A stretch of DNA of 61,418 nt from Bacteroides sp. SM23_62_1 (GCA_001304505.1 LJUQ01000012.1:1-61418), one strand, 5' to 3'; shown: positions 27,043 through 36,215, counted from the stretch's first letter. A program made the numbers and translations. The notes: generated from the sequence alone by a model not told the origin.

Positions 27043-29229
27043 CTATTCATCAACAAAAAATAAATCTAACTGTCTTTTTGCCAGGTTGGCACGCGCAATT
27101 TCCACTTTAATCTGATCACCGAGCTGAAATTTCCTGCCTGTCCGCTTTCCGGTAATACAATAGTTATCCTCATCATAATCATAGAAATCGTCAAATAGGT
27201 CCCTGAGAGAAATCATCCCTTCACATTTACAGTGAACAAGCTCAACATACAAGCCCCATTCAGTCACACCAGAAATAACACCATCATAAATCTCTCCAAT
27301 TTTATCAGCCAGAAATTCAACCTGTTTATACTTAATTGATGCCCATTCAGCTTCCATGGCCTTCCTTTCCATTTCTGAAGAATGCTTGCATCGTTCTTCA
27401 TATTTTTTCTGACTTTTGGAATCCCCGTTTTGCAGATAATGATCCAGCAGTCTGTGAACCATTAAATCAGGATATCTCCGGATAGGGGATGTAAAATGCG
27501 TGTAGTATTGAAAAGCCAGGCCATAGTGGCCGATATTCATGGTGGAATATTCTGCTTTTGCCATGGTTCTAATCGCGAGACTTTCAATGATGTTTTGTTC
27601 ACTTTTCCCTTTTACATCTTCCACAAGTTTATTAATTGAACCGGCTATCTTTTTTTTACTCCCCATATTCAGGCTGTATCCAAAACGTTTGATAAACCAT
27701 GCAAAAGATTCAATTTTTTCCTGGTTTGGTTTATCATGTATCCTGTATACAAAAGTCTTTCCGATAGTCTTTGCAGGTGGTGCAAAATCATTATCCTCCA
27801 ATTGTTTAAGTTTCTTTGGTTTGCCAATCAATTCAGCCACCTTTTTATTGGCAAGTAGCATAAATTCTTCAATCAGCTGATTGGATGCTTTATTCTCTCT
27901 CCAGAAAACACTTAGAGGATATCCCTCATGGTCAATCTCAAATTTAACCTCAACCCTTTCGAAGGAAAACGAACCATTTCTGAATCGTTCAGCTCTTAAT
28001 TTTTGTGCTATTTCATGAAGTTCAAGAATTTCATCCTTCATATCACCTTCTTTCCACTCAATAATCTCCTGTACCTCATCATAATTAAAGCGGCGGTCTG
28101 AACATATAATTGTCCGTCCAAACCATTCATTTAGCACTTCGGCATTATTATTCATTTCAAAAACGGCGGAGTAACACAATTTTTCTTCCTGTGGCTTGAG
28201 GGAACAGATATTATTTGAAAGACGCTCCGGCAACATGGGTATAACCCTGTCAACAAGATATATAGAAGTTCCTCGTTCATAGGCTTCCTGATCAATGATG
28301 GATTTTTCACCAATATAATGTGACACATCAGCAATATGAACACCGACCTCACTGTTGCCGTTCTCAAGGTGTGTGATTGACAATGCATCATCAAAATCTT
28401 TTGCATCTGCCGGATCAATTGTAAAAGTTGGTACATCCCTGAAATCCCTCCGCTTGGCATAGTCATGCTCTGTTATACGGTCACTGATCAACTCCGCAGC
28501 ATGGTTAACCTCTTCAGGGAATTTCCATGGTAACTCAAATTCAGCAAGAATAGCATGCATTTCAACTTCATGCTGTCCCGGTTCACCAAGTACCTCGATA
28601 ATCTCCCCTGCAGGATTTTTAGTACCTTTTGGCCATCCTGTTATAACTGCAATAGCTTTATCCCCGTCTTTTGCCCCTTTTAATCTGTCGAGAGGAATAT
28701 ACAGGTCATAAGGCATCTGTTTTGTGCCGGAATTCAGAAATGCAAAATTGCCGGACACCTCAACAATCCCAACAAATGTTTTCTTCGCACGTTCAATAAT
28801 TTCAATAACCTCACCTTCCAACCGTTTGCCCTTCTTCCTGGCAAACAGATATACCTTAACATAATCTCCATCAAGTGCCTGGTTCAGATTATTCCGTGAA
28901 ACAAACACATCCTCCCCGCTCTCATCAGACTGGATATAAGCATAACCAAATTGCGTCATGTCAACTGTACCGAAAATATATCCGCCTCTGGATCTAAGCT
29001 TATATTTACCTGGAAATATCTCCATCAAATCATTGCGGTTTTTTAAAAACTCCAGAACTTCAATGATTTTTCGTTTTGTAACTGTATCAGTGATCTCAAG
29101 ACGTTTAGCTATTTGTTTATAGTTAAAGGTCTGTGTGGGATTATTTGTAAAAAGCCCAGTCATAGCACTGGTCAGCGCTTCACGGTGAAAAGGTCTGCCT
29201 GTTTTTTTCTTTTTTCCTTTCCTTGCCAT
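27043..29229 (-). CDS. rnr: Ribonuclease R
   Basis: 728 residues. A basic N-terminus and winged-helix domain (about 15-80), cold-shock domains (from about 85: GYIFGTVDMTQFGYAYI), the RNB catalytic domain with the Asp cluster DPADAKDFDDALS (about residue 270), and a C-terminal S1 domain (GVISGVTEWGLYVEL). Known: processive 3'-5' exoribonuclease for structured RNA decay. Typical length. It is transcribed divergently from cysS, with fold-back repeat A in its immediate 5' region. Confidence 0.95.
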   Translation of the reverse strand: MARKGKKKKTGRPFHREALTSAMTGLFTNNPTQTFNYKQIAKRLEITDTVTKRKIIEVLEFLKNRNDLMEIFPGKYKLRSRGGYIFGTVDMTQFGYAYIQSDESGEDVFVSRNNLNQALDGDYVKVYLFARKKGKRLEGEVIEIIERAKKTFVGIVEVSGNFAFLNSGTKQMPYDLYIPLDRLKGAKDGDKAIAVITGWPKGTKNPAGEIIEVLGEPGQHEVEMHAILAEFELPWKFPEEVNHAAELISDRITEHDYAKRRDFRDVPTFTIDPADAKDFDDALSITHLENGNSEVGVHIADVSHYIGEKSIIDQEAYERGTSIYLVDRVIPMLPERLSNNICSLKPQEEKLCYSAVFEMNNNAEVLNEWFGRTIICSDRRFNYDEVQEIIEWKEGDMKDEILELHEIAQKLRAERFRNGSFSFERVEVKFEIDHEGYPLSVFWRENKASNQLIEEFMLLANKKVAELIGKPKKLKQLEDNDFAPPAKTIGKTFVYRIHDKPNQEKIESFAWFIKRFGYSLNMGSKKKIAGSINKLVEDVKGKSEQNIIESLAIRTMAKAEYSTMNIGHYGLAFQYYTHFTSPIRRYPDLMVHRLLDHYLQNGDSKSQKKYEERCKHSSEMERKAMEAEWASIKYKQVEFLADKIGEIYDGVISGVTEWGLYVELVHCKCEGMISLRDLFDDFYDYDEDNYCITGKRTGRKFQLGDQIKVEIARANLAKRQLDLFFVDE

Positions 29230-29243
29230 TTATGAGTATGATA

Positions 29244-29328
29244 AAGGTCACGGAGAATCACAGAGATGAGGCAGAACCACAGATAAATTCTCTGTAGAAC
29301 TCAATATACTCTTTGATTCTCTGTGCCC
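29244..29328. repeat. Fold-back element A (GGTCAC...CACAGAG family)
   Basis: Left arm GGTCACGGAGAATCACAGAG...AACCACAGA faces right arm TCTCTGTAGAAC...TGATTCTCTGTG, with a short central loop. Outer arms match at 13 of 15 positions (GGTCACGGAGAATCA against GGGCACAGAGAATCA). It begins 15 nt upstream of the rnr start, in the rnr/cysS divergent region. Same family as copies at 30879, 33612, 40831 and the arms at 34832/35260. Confidence 0.75.
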
Positions 29329-29410
29329 AAATTATATTTATAAACAAAGGTAATTATTACTAATTTTACATATCAATAATAGCCATGGTTTCCTGACTGA
29401 TTTTTTTATT

Positions 29411-30880
29411 ATGGACCATATACTTTACTTATATAACACACTATCACATACAAAGGAGAAATTCGAACCGTTTCATCCCCCGCTGGTTGGGCTATATGTC
29501 TGCGGGCCCACGGTATACGGGGATCCCCATCTCGGTCATGCCCGCCCGGCAATAACTTTCGACCTGTTATACCGCTATCTCACGCACCTGGGTTTTAAGG
29601 TCCGTTATGTAAGAAACATCACAGATGTGGGTCATCTGGAACAGGATCTGGATGAAGGGGAAGACAAGATTGCCAGACAGGCCAGGATTGAAAAGATGGA
29701 ACCAATGGAAGTGGTTCAGTATTATATGAACCGCTACCACGATACAATGCGGAAATTGAATGTTCTCCCTCCAAATATTGAACCCCTTGCATCCGGACAT
29801 ATTATTGAACAGCAGGAACTGGTTAAGAAATTAATTGATAACGGATATGCATACGAAAGTAATGGTTCGGTTTATTTTGATGTGGAGAAATATAACAATA
29901 AAAATCATTATGGTAAACTTTCAGGCAGAAAAACTGAAGATTTACTGGCTGCTTCCCGCGAACTTGAAAAACAATCAGATAAGAGGAATCCATTAGATTT
30001 TGCTCTATGGAAGAAAGCTGAACCGCAACATATTATGCGCTGGCCTTCCCCCTGGAGCGATGGCTTCCCCGGCTGGCATGTTGAGTGTTCGGTAATGAGC
30101 CAGAAATACCTGGGTAACAGATTTGATATCCATGGTGGTGGTATGGACCTCCTGTTTCCTCATCATGAATGTGAAATAGCACAGACAGTTGCCAGCCAGG
30201 GAACGGAATCAGTTAAATACTGGATGCATAATAATATGGTAACCCTGAATGGAAAGAAAATGGGTAAATCACTCGGTAATTCCATAACCCTGGAGGAATT
30301 TATTACGGGACATCACAAACTCCTCAGTAATGCATATAGTCCAATGACAATCAGGTTCTTTATGCTTCAGGCCCATTACAGGAGTACGCTGGATTTTTCC
30401 AATGAGGCATTGCAGGCTGCAGCAAAAGGGCTTGACAGGTTGATGGAAGGATTTAAAAATATTGATAAGATTATCCCGGCTAAAAAATCCACTATCAATC
30501 CGGACCGCATTAAAAAGGAGCTATATGATGCTATGAATGATGATCTGAACAGTCCTATAGCCATATCACATCTTTTTGATGGTATCAGGGATATTAATTC
30601 AGTTGTCTCAGGAAATGAGAGCCTTAACTCATCGGATCTGGTGAAGATAAAAAAAATCTATCATACCTTCATATTCGATATCCTTGGACTTCAGGAGGAA
30701 AAGGATGATGCAAAAGGAAAAGGCCTGCTTTCCGACCTGATAAATCTCCTGCTCATGATACGTATTGATGCCAGGAAAAGAAAAGATTTTGAAACTGCCG
30801 ACCGGATCAGGGATGAATTATCCAGATTGGGAGTGGAAGTCCGGGATGTGAAAGATGGTTATGAGTGGAAGATAAATTAG
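29411..30880 (+). CDS. cysS: Cysteine--tRNA ligase
   Basis: 489 residues. Class I motifs: [16 protein letters not shown] (HLGH replaces HIGH) and KMGKSLGN (KMSKS). Zinc ligands are visible as YVCGPT, VECSVMS and HHECE. Known: attaches Cys to tRNA-Cys. The TAG stop (30878-30880) overlaps the first two bases of fold-back element B, which fills the space up to ispG. Confidence 0.97.
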   Translation: MDHILYLYNTLSHTKEKFEPFHPPLVGLYVCGPTVYGDPHLGHARPAITFDLLYRYLTHLGFKVRYVRNITDVGHLEQDLDEGEDKIARQARIEKMEPMEVVQYYMNRYHDTMRKLNVLPPNIEPLASGHIIEQQELVKKLIDNGYAYESNGSVYFDVEKYNNKNHYGKLSGRKTEDLLAASRELEKQSDKRNPLDFALWKKAEPQHIMRWPSPWSDGFPGWHVECSVMSQKYLGNRFDIHGGGMDLLFPHHECEIAQTVASQGTESVKYWMHNNMVTLNGKKMGKSLGNSITLEEFITGHHKLLSNAYSPMTIRFFMLQAHYRSTLDFSNEALQAAAKGLDRLMEGFKNIDKIIPAKKSTINPDRIKKELYDAMNDDLNSPIAISHLFDGIRDINSVVSGNESLNSSDLVKIKKIYHTFIFDILGLQEEKDDAKGKGLLSDLINLLLMIRIDARKRKDFETADRIRDELSRLGVEVRDVKDGYEWKIN

Positions 30881-30957
30881 GTCACAGAGTAATACAGAGA
30901 AATATTGAGAACCACAGAGTAATTTCTCTGTGGTTCTTATTTATACCCTGTGATCCT
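30879..30957. repeat. Fold-back element B between cysS and ispG
   Basis: Left arm AGGTCACAGAGTAATACAGAG...; perfect inner stem GAACCACAGAG (30909-30919) with CTCTGTGGTTC (30926-30936), 6-nt loop; right end CCCTGTGATCCT. It contains the last bases of the cysS stop and the GTG proposed as the ispG start (30950). A compact gene-less version of the element at 34832-35302. Confidence 0.85.
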
Positions 30958-32749
30958 GTATAAACCAATATATTACAAGCATAAATTGTACAAATCCCAA
31001 AAAATAAAAATAGGCCCTACCAGTATTGGAGGAGATGCCCCCATCCGTGTCCAGTCAATGACCACTACCAGTATACTGGATACAGAGAAAACTATAGACC
31101 AGTGTATTAGAATAATCAACGCAGGTGCTGATTTTGTCAGGCTCAGCGTCCGAAGTATGAAGGAAGCTGAAAATCTAAGGATCATTCAAAATAAACTCAG
31201 AGATAAAGGAATAAATAATTCATTGATTGCAGATGTTCATTTTAATCCCAAAATAGCAGTTGCTGCAGCAAATATTGTTGATAAGGTAAGGATAAATCCC
31301 GGAAATTTTGCTGATGACAGTATCAGGGAAAAGCTTATTCCTTTGCTTAATTGTTGCAGACAGAGCGGAACTGCTATCAGGATTGGAGTCAACCATGGAT
31401 CACTGTCAAACCATATATTGAATAAATACGGCGCTACACCGGAGGGAATGATTGAATCCGCCATGGAATATCTCAGGATCTGCATGGAGGAAAATTTTTT
31501 TAACCTGGTGGTATCACTCAAATCAAGCAATACCAGGATAATGATTCACGCTAACAGGCTCCTGGTAAAGAGGATGATGGAAGAAAACATGAATTTCCCC
31601 CTGCACCTTGGTGTAACCGAATCAGGTGAAGGAGAGGATGGAAGGATCCGCTCTGCCGCAGGAATAGGGACATTGCTTGCTGAAGGAATAGGCGATACAA
31701 TAAGGCTGTCACTTACGGAAGATCCGGAAAATGAAATAGCAGCTGCCCTGAAACTTTTACATAATGGAAAAGGCAGGTTGAAAATAATCACTGATAAACC
31801 TGCCTGGAATGAGTATCATTATTCAAAACGAAAAACAAATGAAATATTGGATATTGGTGGAAGGAATGTGCCTGTTGTTGTATCTTCCATTCCTGTTATA
31901 AAAGGAACAAAACTAGATGATGATGCAATCATTGCTGACTTTCTCTATTCATCAAATCCTGATTTTCATTTAGTACATGAAAAATCTTCCTTCATTACGG
32001 ATGCTCCAGGCTGGCAAAGCCATGGATCTGAATTTAATAAACTCTATCCCTCCTTTAACCGGGAGGAATTCATGAAAACATCTTATAGATCTGAATCACT
32101 CAATTTTATCCAAATCCATCCGGAAGAAATCAATAATCACCTGCTAGATAATCTTACAGAATTTAGTAATATCGTATTCATATTATTATGTCAACCTGGT
32201 AAACGAAATAAATTAATCCGGGCATTCAATCTACTTTACCAGTCCGGTTTGCCTGTCCCTGTTATATTAAAATCAGAATATCCCTGTAGTGATAAAGAAC
32301 TTTATATCCTGAAAGCTGCCTCAGACCTTGGTATGTTTTTTACCGACGGCCTGGCAAATGGATTATGGCTTGAAAATCCAAATTTTCCCTCCGGCGAAAA
32401 TGTGAACCTTACATTCCAGATCTTACAGGCAACAAGGGCCAGGATGTTCAAAACTGAATACATTGCCTGCCCGTCGTGTGGGCGGACCTTATTTAACATA
32501 CAGGATACACTTGCCAGGGTTAAAAATTCCACTCATCATCTTAAACACCTTACAATTGCCGTGATGGGATGTATCGTTAATGGGCCGGGGGAAATGGCTG
32601 ATGCTGACTACGGATTTGTTGGCAGTGGCCCGGAAAAGATAACTTTATATAAGGATAAACAACCTATAAAGAAAAATATCCCTGCACAGTATGCCGTTGA
32701 GGAATTGATTAATTTAATTAAAGAATGTGGTGATTGGATTGAAAAATAA
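30950..32749 (+). CDS. ispG: 4-hydroxy-3-methylbut-2-enyl-diphosphate synthase (long form)
   Basis: 599 residues. GTG start at 30950 gives the expected N-terminus (YKPIYYKHKLYKS...) leading to GGDAPIRVQSMTTT. The TIM barrel is followed by an inserted domain (about 280-500) typical of Bacteroidota, Chlamydiae and plant IspG. The 4Fe-4S cluster Cys residues lie in CPSCGRTLF and GCIVNGPGEMADADYG. Known: seventh MEP-pathway step, reducing MEcPP to HMBPP for isoprenoids. The start codon lies within fold-back element B, so the repeat forms its 5' leader. Confidence 0.95.
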   Translation: MILYKPIYYKHKLYKSQKIKIGPTSIGGDAPIRVQSMTTTSILDTEKTIDQCIRIINAGADFVRLSVRSMKEAENLRIIQNKLRDKGINNSLIADVHFNPKIAVAAANIVDKVRINPGNFADDSIREKLIPLLNCCRQSGTAIRIGVNHGSLSNHILNKYGATPEGMIESAMEYLRICMEENFFNLVVSLKSSNTRIMIHANRLLVKRMMEENMNFPLHLGVTESGEGEDGRIRSAAGIGTLLAEGIGDTIRLSLTEDPENEIAAALKLLHNGKGRLKIITDKPAWNEYHYSKRKTNEILDIGGRNVPVVVSSIPVIKGTKLDDDAIIADFLYSSNPDFHLVHEKSSFITDAPGWQSHGSEFNKLYPSFNREEFMKTSYRSESLNFIQIHPEEINNHLLDNLTEFSNIVFILLCQPGKRNKLIRAFNLLYQSGLPVPVILKSEYPCSDKELYILKAASDLGMFFTDGLANGLWLENPNFPSGENVNLTFQILQATRARMFKTEYIACPSCGRTLFNIQDTLARVKNSTHHLKHLTIAVMGCIVNGPGEMADADYGFVGSGPEKITLYKDKQPIKKNIPAQYAVEELINLIKECGDWIEK

Positions 32750-32902
32750 GAGTTATCAAAGGTTTTGTATTTTTTCTAATTTAAATATCCTGAATAAACA
32801 TATATTTATTGCCGATTTCACCGATTATAAAGCAGATTCCGCCGGTCATAAATAACCGGGATTTTAAATATCCGCGAAATCTGCGTTAATATCTGAGGTA
32901 AT

Positions 32903-32938
32903 CCCTGCCTGCGTGCCGAAGCACTTCGGCAGGCAGGG
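32903..32938. repeat. GC-rich palindrome CCCTGCCTG...CAGGCAGGG
   Basis: Arms CCCTGCCTG and CAGGCAGGG with an inner CCGAAG/CTTCGG stem. It lies in the 240-nt gap between ispG and the HAD gene. Similar cores occur at 5881-5938, 20961-20996 and 52137-52159. Could be a dispersed repeat or transcript end; no T-run follows. Confidence 0.65.
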
Positions 32939-32989
32939 GCGAGAAGCCTTATATATCAAATATTAATATATTAATTCGTTGTTTTAATT

Positions 32990-33631
32990 ATGATCGATCT
33001 GAAAAACATTAAAAACATCATCCTTGACCTGGGAAGGGTTATTCTTGAAATCCACCTTGAAAAAACCATCATTGCATTTAAAGAATTTGGCATCCCTCAG
33101 ATTGATGATCTTGATATCGTATTTGCCAGGTATCCTTTTTTTTACCATTTTGAAATAGGAACAATCCGTCCTGAACAGTTTATATCCGAAATCCGGAAAG
33201 CTTCCGGAAATAATATACCGGATCATGTTATTGCTGATGCCTGGAATGCGATGATCGGGGGATTCATCGATGGATCGATTGATACAATCATGAAGTTAAA
33301 ATTAAAATACCGGGTGTTCCTGCTCAGTAATACCAATGCAATGCATGAAATAGTATACAATAACCATCTGAAAAAGGATCATGGTATTGCAAATCTTTCA
33401 GAATTATTTGAAAAAGTATATTATTCCCACACCCTTCATATGAGTAAACCCGATATCAAAATATTTGAATATGTTTTGAAAGACAGTAATCTTGTTCCGG
33501 AAGAAACCTTATTTGTTGATGATCTCCTGATTCATATTGAAAATGCAGCTAAACTTGGAATACAAACATATCAACTTGTGCCTCCACTACAGATAAAGGA
33601 TATATTCTTTCAGGTCACAGAGAACCTATGA
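32990..33631 (+). CDS. HAD-superfamily phosphatase (YihX-like)
   Basis: 213 residues. HAD motif I IILDLGRVILEI, motif II FLLSNTNAMH, motif III Lys in MSKPDIKIFEYVL, motif IV LFVDDLLIHIE. The DxGRV form of motif I fits the HAD-IA haloacid/alpha-glucose-1-phosphatase-like group. Known: Mg2+-dependent hydrolysis of sugar phosphates or related phosphomonoesters. Its last codons (QVTENL then TGA) are supplied by the left arm of fold-back element C. mtnA follows about 80 nt later; a role in methionine salvage is possible but unsupported. Confidence 0.88.
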   Translation: MIDLKNIKNIILDLGRVILEIHLEKTIIAFKEFGIPQIDDLDIVFARYPFFYHFEIGTIRPEQFISEIRKASGNNIPDHVIADAWNAMIGGFIDGSIDTIMKLKLKYRVFLLSNTNAMHEIVYNNHLKKDHGIANLSELFEKVYYSHTLHMSKPDIKIFEYVLKDSNLVPEETLFVDDLLIHIENAAKLGIQTYQLVPPLQIKDIFFQVTENL

Positions 33632-33698
33632 GACAAAATAGATCCACAGAGTTTTTTCTTTGTGGTTATTATAAAATCTCTGATGCCCTCTGTGCGCT
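33612..33698. repeat. Fold-back element C overlapping the HAD gene 3' end
   Basis: Left arm AGGTCACAGAGAACC..., inner stem CCACAGAG with CTTTGTGG, right arm CTCTG...CCCTCTGTGCGC. The left arm encodes the HAD C-terminus in the frame GTC ACA GAG (V-T-E). mtnA starts 16 nt after the right end. Confidence 0.75.
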
Positions 33699-33713
33699 GA
33701 ATTATTATGTTTT

Positions 33714-34820
33714 ATGTTAATTAACGGAAAAGCATATCAGGCAATCTGGCTTGATGAGACAGACCAAAAAACTGTCAGATTCATCAATCAGAATGAACTC
33801 CCTTTCCGGTTTGTCATTGACGAACTTCATACTGCACAGGATGCATTGAATGCTATCCGGGAAATGAAAGTAAGAGGCGCACCACTAATCGGTGTAACCG
33901 CAGCATTTGGTATTTATCTTGCAACCCTCGAAGCAGTAAAAAATAAAGATCCCTTACAAAATATTTTCTCCTTCGCTGAAAAACTGCGTAACGTCCGGCC
34001 AACAGCTGTTAATCTTGACTTTGCAGTAAATCGTCTGACCGAGACTATCAGATCTTTTACAAATCCCGAAAAATTACCCGAAGCAACATTGAAGGCCACT
34101 TTAAATATCCTGAATGATGAAACAGAATCATGCCGGCAGATAGGGCTTCATGGATTCACTGTTTTAGATACGATATATAAAGAAAAATCCAAAAAAACCG
34201 TGAATATATTAACTCATTGCAATGCAGGATGGCTTGCCTGTATTGATTATGGAACCGCCACAGCCCCTATATATATGGCATACGATCATGGTATCCCCGT
34301 CCATGTGTGGGTTGATGAAACCCGCCCAAGGAACCAGGGAAGCCGGCTAACTGCCTGGGAACTTTTACAGCATGGTGTTCCCCATACTGTGATTGTCGAT
34401 AATGCAGGAGGTCATCTTATGCAACATGGGTTGGTTGACCTGGTAATCGTAGGAAGTGATCGCACAACCCGTTCAGGTGATGTGGCCAATAAAATCGGAA
34501 CCTATCTGAAAGCACTGGCAGCAAAAGATAATCATGTGCCCTTTTATGTCGCCCTCCCATCATCCTCAATAGATTTTTCGATTCGGAATGGCTTCCGTGA
34601 AATTCCTATCGAACAAAGAGATCCGGATGAGGTCAGATATATAGAAGGTCTTGACCAATCCGAAAGAAAGAAGGTATTGACCATGGATCCTGCCAGCCCT
34701 GTTTCCAATTATGGTTTTGACGTAACCCCTGCCAGGCTCATATCTGGATTAATTACTGAAAGAGGAATATGCGAAGCTTCTGAAAAAGGCCTGGCCGAAC
34801 TGTTTCAGGAAAAATTCTAG
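33714..34820 (+). CDS. mtnA: S-methyl-5-thioribose-1-phosphate isomerase
   Basis: 368 residues. Motifs REMKVRGAPLIGVTAAFG (substrate-binding), LTHCNAGWLACIDYGTA (catalytic Cys) and VGSDRTTRSGDVANKIGTY (catalytic Asp). Known: converts MTR-1-P to MTRu-1-P in methionine salvage, recycling the 5'-methylthioadenosine left over from SAM-dependent reactions. Length is typical. The related archaeal ribose-1,5-bisphosphate isomerase is less likely given full MtnA motifs. Other salvage genes are not adjacent. Confidence 0.93.
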   Translation: MLINGKAYQAIWLDETDQKTVRFINQNELPFRFVIDELHTAQDALNAIREMKVRGAPLIGVTAAFGIYLATLEAVKNKDPLQNIFSFAEKLRNVRPTAVNLDFAVNRLTETIRSFTNPEKLPEATLKATLNILNDETESCRQIGLHGFTVLDTIYKEKSKKTVNILTHCNAGWLACIDYGTATAPIYMAYDHGIPVHVWVDETRPRNQGSRLTAWELLQHGVPHTVIVDNAGGHLMQHGLVDLVIVGSDRTTRSGDVANKIGTYLKALAAKDNHVPFYVALPSSSIDFSIRNGFREIPIEQRDPDEVRYIEGLDQSERKKVLTMDPASPVSNYGFDVTPARLISGLITERGICEASEKGLAELFQEKF

Positions 34821-34831
34821 AAATTATTTTC

Positions 34832-35302
34832 AAGGTCACAGAGGCTCACAGAGAATAAAGAGTGCCACAGAGATTAGTTTATGATCCTTTTAAGGCCATC
34901 TTTTAATCGAAGTACGTTAATATTAATTAATAATCCTAATTTGTAATTTCCTAACTTTAAGTAAGTTATGACTTGTGCTGTATGAATAATATTTATTGCT
35001 TCAACTGCTTTTAACTCGACAACCACTTTATCCTCAACCAACCAATCTATTCTGTAGCCATAATTAATAATAACTTCTTCATATTCAAGTGGTAAGATGA
35101 CTTTCTTCCTGACAAACAAACCACTTTTTGTTAAATCATAATATAAGCATTCCTTATAGGCATTTTCAAGCATACCAGGTCCAAATCTTTTATGTACCTT
35201 GATAGCACAATTGATAATTTTGCCAGTAATTATATTTAGTTCCATATTCTTTTCATTTTGACTCTGTGGTTCTCAGATTTCTCTGTGATACTCCGTGACC
35301 TC
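34832..35302. mobile_element. Candidate terminal-inverted-repeat element carrying a GxxExxY gene
   Basis: Arms of about 40 bp at 34832-34872 (AAGGTCACAGAGGCTCACAG...) and 35260-35302 (reverse complement of AGGTCACGGAGTATCACAG...) align along most of their length: GGTCAC(A/G)GAG..TCACAGAGAA, then GAG..CCACAGAG. They enclose one gene at 34874-35245 and little else; its stop codon abuts the left arm. Four gene-less versions of the same arms occur at 29244, 30879, 33612 and 40831. Seen: shared arms. Inferred: a small element or repeat/nuclease unit. No clear target-site duplication was found. Confidence 0.55.
34874..35245 (-). CDS. GxxExxY protein, PD-(D/E)XK nuclease-like
   Basis: 123 residues, full length for the family. 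The defining motif is GMLENAY (G24, E27, Y30), preceded by INCAIKVHKRFGP. A PD-(D/E)XK-like core follows: D67 in YRIDWLVED and E77-L-K79 in VVVELKAVE (D-X9-E-X-K), then TAQVITYLKLGNYKLGLLINI. Known: the GxxExxY family is placed in the PD-(D/E)XK nuclease superfamily and its role is not established. It is flanked by inverted copies of the GGTCACAGAG arms that recur nearby without a gene. Inferred: a nuclease acting on, or mobilised with, these repeats. On the opposite strand to its neighbours. Confidence 0.85.
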   Translation of the reverse strand: MELNIITGKIINCAIKVHKRFGPGMLENAYKECLYYDLTKSGLFVRKKVILPLEYEEVIINYGYRIDWLVEDKVVVELKAVEAINIIHTAQVITYLKLGNYKLGLLININVLRLKDGLKRIIN

Positions 35303-35382
35303 TATATCTTTATCCCAAAAACTATGAATTATCGGTATCCTTTGTCTTTATTTTTGATTAACTTTTAAAACTTATTGATCGT

Positions 35383-36126
35383 ATGAAAATAGCTATCATT
35401 TCAGATATCCATTCAGACATCCGGAGCCTTGAAAAAGCATTGAAAATGATAAGAAAAACAGGCTTTGACCAGCTTGTTTGCCTGGGTGATATTGCCGGAT
35501 ATAGCCACCATTATCATAAAGATCTGGATGGCAGGGATTCCAATGGTTGTATCGAGATGGTTGAAGAAACATGTAACATTACCATAGCAGGTAACCACGA
35601 CCATTATTGGTCCGGGAAGCTCCCGGTTTACCTGAAGAAAAAAATATATCCAGATAACTGGTTTGAGCTTGACCTGTCAGAACAAATAAAAATCTCACGT
35701 AATACCATCTGGCTTTATCATGACGAAATAAAGGATACCATCAATGATGATCACATACAGTTTCTCGCATCCCTTCCTGAAACACATATTTTTCCCGTTG
35801 AGAATTTCACTATCCTTTTCTCTCATTTTCTCTATCCGGATCTTACCGGGGCCACAAAATTTTTCCCTTCAAAAATCGGTCATTTCAGGCCTCATTTAAA
35901 ATACATGAAGCAGCAAAAAAGTCTGTATGGAATTATGGGGCATGGCCACCTGCAGGGATATTCCATTACCTCCAGGAAGCAATTCAGATATAATTATTTT
36001 GGTAAAACAGGGCTGGATTTAATCCCGCAGATCATAATAGGCCCGGCGATTACCAGGGGAGATAGCAAAAATGGCTTTATGATTCTGAATACTTCAATAC
36101 CGGAGCTGGAGGTTATTCAAATATAA
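35383..36126 (+). CDS. Calcineurin-like metallophosphoesterase
   Basis: 247 residues. Metal-binding motifs in order: SDIHSDIRS (D-x-H), CLGDIAGY (GD), AGNHDHYW (GNHD) and MGHGHLQGY (GHxH). Known: dinuclear-metal phosphoesterases of the YfcE/DNA-repair-like group hydrolyse phosphodiesters or phosphomonoesters; the substrate is unknown. No signal peptide, so cytoplasmic. Separated by 89 nt from the sensor gene downstream, which has its own -7 box. Confidence 0.88.
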   Translation: MKIAIISDIHSDIRSLEKALKMIRKTGFDQLVCLGDIAGYSHHYHKDLDGRDSNGCIEMVEETCNITIAGNHDHYWSGKLPVYLKKKIYPDNWFELDLSEQIKISRNTIWLYHDEIKDTINDDHIQFLASLPETHIFPVENFTILFSHFLYPDLTGATKFFPSKIGHFRPHLKYMKQQKSLYGIMGHGHLQGYSITSRKQFRYNYFGKTGLDLIPQIIIGPAITRGDSKNGFMILNTSIPELEVIQI

Positions 36127-36183
36127 CAATATTCAAGGATTCACTTTTAGCCACCCTTAGATAAAAATACAGAACAATTAAAT

Positions 36184-36191
36184 TAACTTTG
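36184..36191 (+). promoter_or_regulatory. Bacteroidota -7 promoter box for the sensor-GT operon
   Basis: TAACTTTG (TAnnTTTG) is 24 nt before the ATG at 36216; -33 element not clear. It would drive the sensor/nucleotidyltransferase gene and possibly the membrane GT gene that starts 1 nt after it. Confidence 0.4.
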
Positions 36192-36215
36192 TATTCCTAA
36201 ATACCCGTTAATAAA

